Positions 5,788 through 7,002 of a DNA stretch of 7,002 nt are shown in pieces. Origin of the DNA: CAZMRF01 sp964568735. GTDB taxonomy: Bacteria > Acidobacteriota > Polarisedimenticolia > JACPZX01. The DNA lies in NCBI GenBank assembly GCA_964568735.1, contig CAZMRF010000096.1, forward strand, positions 1 to 7,002, in the 5' to 3' direction. Position 1 is the first letter of the stretch. Every line of letters begins with the position of its first letter. Made by a program: the position numbers and the translations under genes. A model generated the notes under the pieces. That model searched no databases, was not told the origin of the DNA, and was given only the letters and a program-made list of their open reading frames with translations.

Positions 5788-7002
5788 TCAGGCCGTGTTG
5801 CGGGAGACGCGTGCGTGCGCCGCCGCCGTGGGCCGCGCCGGCCTTCTCGTGCGGCCGCCTGCGGTCGTCCCCGAGCCGGCACCCTTCTGCCTCGGTGAGC
5901 GCGGGGAGCCGACCTGCCGCTCCGTGCGCGGGGCGAGAGCCACCTCGAAGACTTCCTCGACCTCCTGGACGAACACGAAGGTCATCTCCTTCTGCACGTA
6001 GTCGGGGATGTCCTCGAGGTTGCGCCGGTTGAGCTCCGGCATGATGACGGTCGTGGCGCCTGCGCGGCGGGCGGCCAGGATCTTCTCCTTGAGTCCCCCG
6101 ATGGGAAGGACGTTGCCCCGAAGGGTGATCTCCCCCGTCATCGCGACGTCCTTGCGGACGGCCCTCCGCGTGAAGGCCGAGATCATGGCCGTGGCCATGG
6201 TGATGCCCGCCGAGGGTCCGTCCTTGGGGATGGCTCCCTCCGGAACGTGAACGTGGATGTCGTGCGTCCTGAAGAACTGGTCCGGGATCCCGAGGGACGC
6301 CGCGCGGGAACGGGCGAAGGTGAGCGCCGCCTGGGCCGACTCCTTCATCACCTCGCCGAGGTAGCCGGTGATCGTGAGCGAGCCCCGGCCCGGCATCACG
6401 CCCGCTTCGACGAAGAGCAGATCGCCGCCGCTCGGAGTCCAGGCAAGCCCCGTCGCGACTCCGATCCTGTCCTCCTTGAGGGCTTCCTCCGCCAGGATCA
6501 GGGGGGCGCCGAGGAGCTTCTCCACGAGGGCGGGCGTGACCCGCGACTTCCCCTTCCCGCCCTCGGCCACGCCGCGGGCGACCTTGCGGCAGACGGAGGC
6601 GATCTCGCGCTCCACGTTCCGGAGCCCCGCCTCGCGCGTGTACCCGCCGATGATGCGCTTCAGCCCGTCACGCGTGAACTCGATTCTCGAGGACTTGAGG
6701 CCGTTCTCCGCGACCTGCTTCGGAACGATGTGGCGCCGGCAGATCTCGATCTTCTCCTCCTCCGTGTAGCCCGCGAGGTGGATGACCTCCATACGGTCCC
6801 GGAAGGCCGGGTGGATGGGATCGAGCAGGTTCGCCGTGGCGATGAACATGACGTTGCTGAGGTCGTAGGGAACGCCCAGGTAGTGGTCTCTGAACGAAAA
6901 ATTCTGCTCGGGATCGAGCACTTCGAGGAGGGCCGCGGAGGGATCGCCGCGGTAGTCGGCGCCGAGCTTGTCGACCTCGTCGAGCATGAAGACGGGGTTG
7001 AC
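5788..7002 (-). CDS. lon: ATP-dependent protease Lon, C-terminal part (5' end beyond right edge)
   Basis: Cytoplasmic ATP-dependent serine protease that degrades misfolded and regulatory proteins. The visible 404 codons open with VNPVFMLDEVDK, the Walker B region of the AAA+ module, and continue through RGDPSAALLEVLDPEQN, IATAN and DRMEVIHLAGYTEEEK (sensor and lid regions). The protease domain follows with TGLAW...GGDLLFVE. The catalytic serine sits in PKDGPSAG (codon at 6211-6213) and the catalytic lysine in GGLKEKILAARRAG (codon at 6088-6090), so the active site is intact. The substrate-binding N-domain and Walker A lie outside the window. After the usual end (VEEVFEVALAP) the frame runs on for about 45 residues rich in Arg, Ala, Pro, Ser and Gly to the TGA at 5788. 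Family identity is essentially certain; the tail is unusual. Confidence 0.97.
   Translation of the reverse strand, partial: VNPVFMLDEVDKLGADYRGDPSAALLEVLDPEQNFSFRDHYLGVPYDLSNVMFIATANLLDPIHPAFRDRMEVIHLAGYTEEEKIEICRRHIVPKQVAENGLKSSRIEFTRDGLKRIIGGYTREAGLRNVEREIASVCRKVARGVAEGGKGKSRVTPALVEKLLGAPLILAEEALKEDRIGVATGLAWTPSGGDLLFVEAGVMPGRGSLTITGYLGEVMKESAQAALTFARSRAASLGIPDQFFRTHDIHVHVPEGAIPKDGPSAGITMATAMISAFTRRAVRKDVAMTGEITLRGNVLPIGGLKEKILAARRAGATTVIMPELNRRNLEDIPDYVQKEMTFVFVQEVEEVFEVALAPRTERQVGSPRSPRQKGAGSGTTAGGRTRRPARPTAAAHARVSRNTA

Overview
The window is a GC-rich stretch of a bacterial chromosome in which every supported gene lies on the minus strand, so genes are read from high to low coordinates. 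The organism is probably a Gram-negative (two-membrane) bacterium: it encodes type II secretion/type IV pilus-type proteins, a secreted secretin-like protein and a membrane-anchored anti-sigma factor. The sequence alone does not identify the phylum. The GC-rich composition, the GTG starts and the joining of an ECF sigma pair to secretion genes would suit an uncultured or environmental lineage, but that is only an impression.

Layout in transcription order. (1) 7002-5788: the C-terminal part of the ATP-dependent protease Lon, cut by the right edge, with an unusual basic tail. (2) 5787-5624: a 164-base gap with an 8-base G homopolymer and a TATACT box that may serve the next gene. (3) 5623-4505: thiL, thiamine-monophosphate kinase, with an extra loop in the middle. 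(4) 4504-4321: a 184-base gap with a hairpin after thiL, a weak promoter candidate and two strong GC hairpins in front of the next gene. (5) 4320-1: a compact five-gene block of ECF sigma factor, zinc-finger anti-sigma factor with one membrane span, secreted secretin-N-domain protein, GspF/PilC platform protein and GspE/PilB assembly ATPase. The last gene is cut by the left edge.

The five-gene block is the most interesting part. The final three genes follow each other with overlaps or gaps of only a few bases, which implies one translationally coupled operon. The sigma and anti-sigma genes lead it, separated by a 51-base spacer that contains a perfect 7-bp hairpin. The arrangement suggests that expression of a type II secretion or type IV pilus-like apparatus is set by its own envelope-linked sigma switch. 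The secretin-like protein has a clear secretin N-type domain but is far too short to be a full outer-membrane channel, so the real secretin should be elsewhere, possibly just beyond the left edge. lon and thiL are ordinary housekeeping genes that happen to lie upstream. No tRNA, rRNA, CRISPR array, insertion sequence or phage gene was seen.
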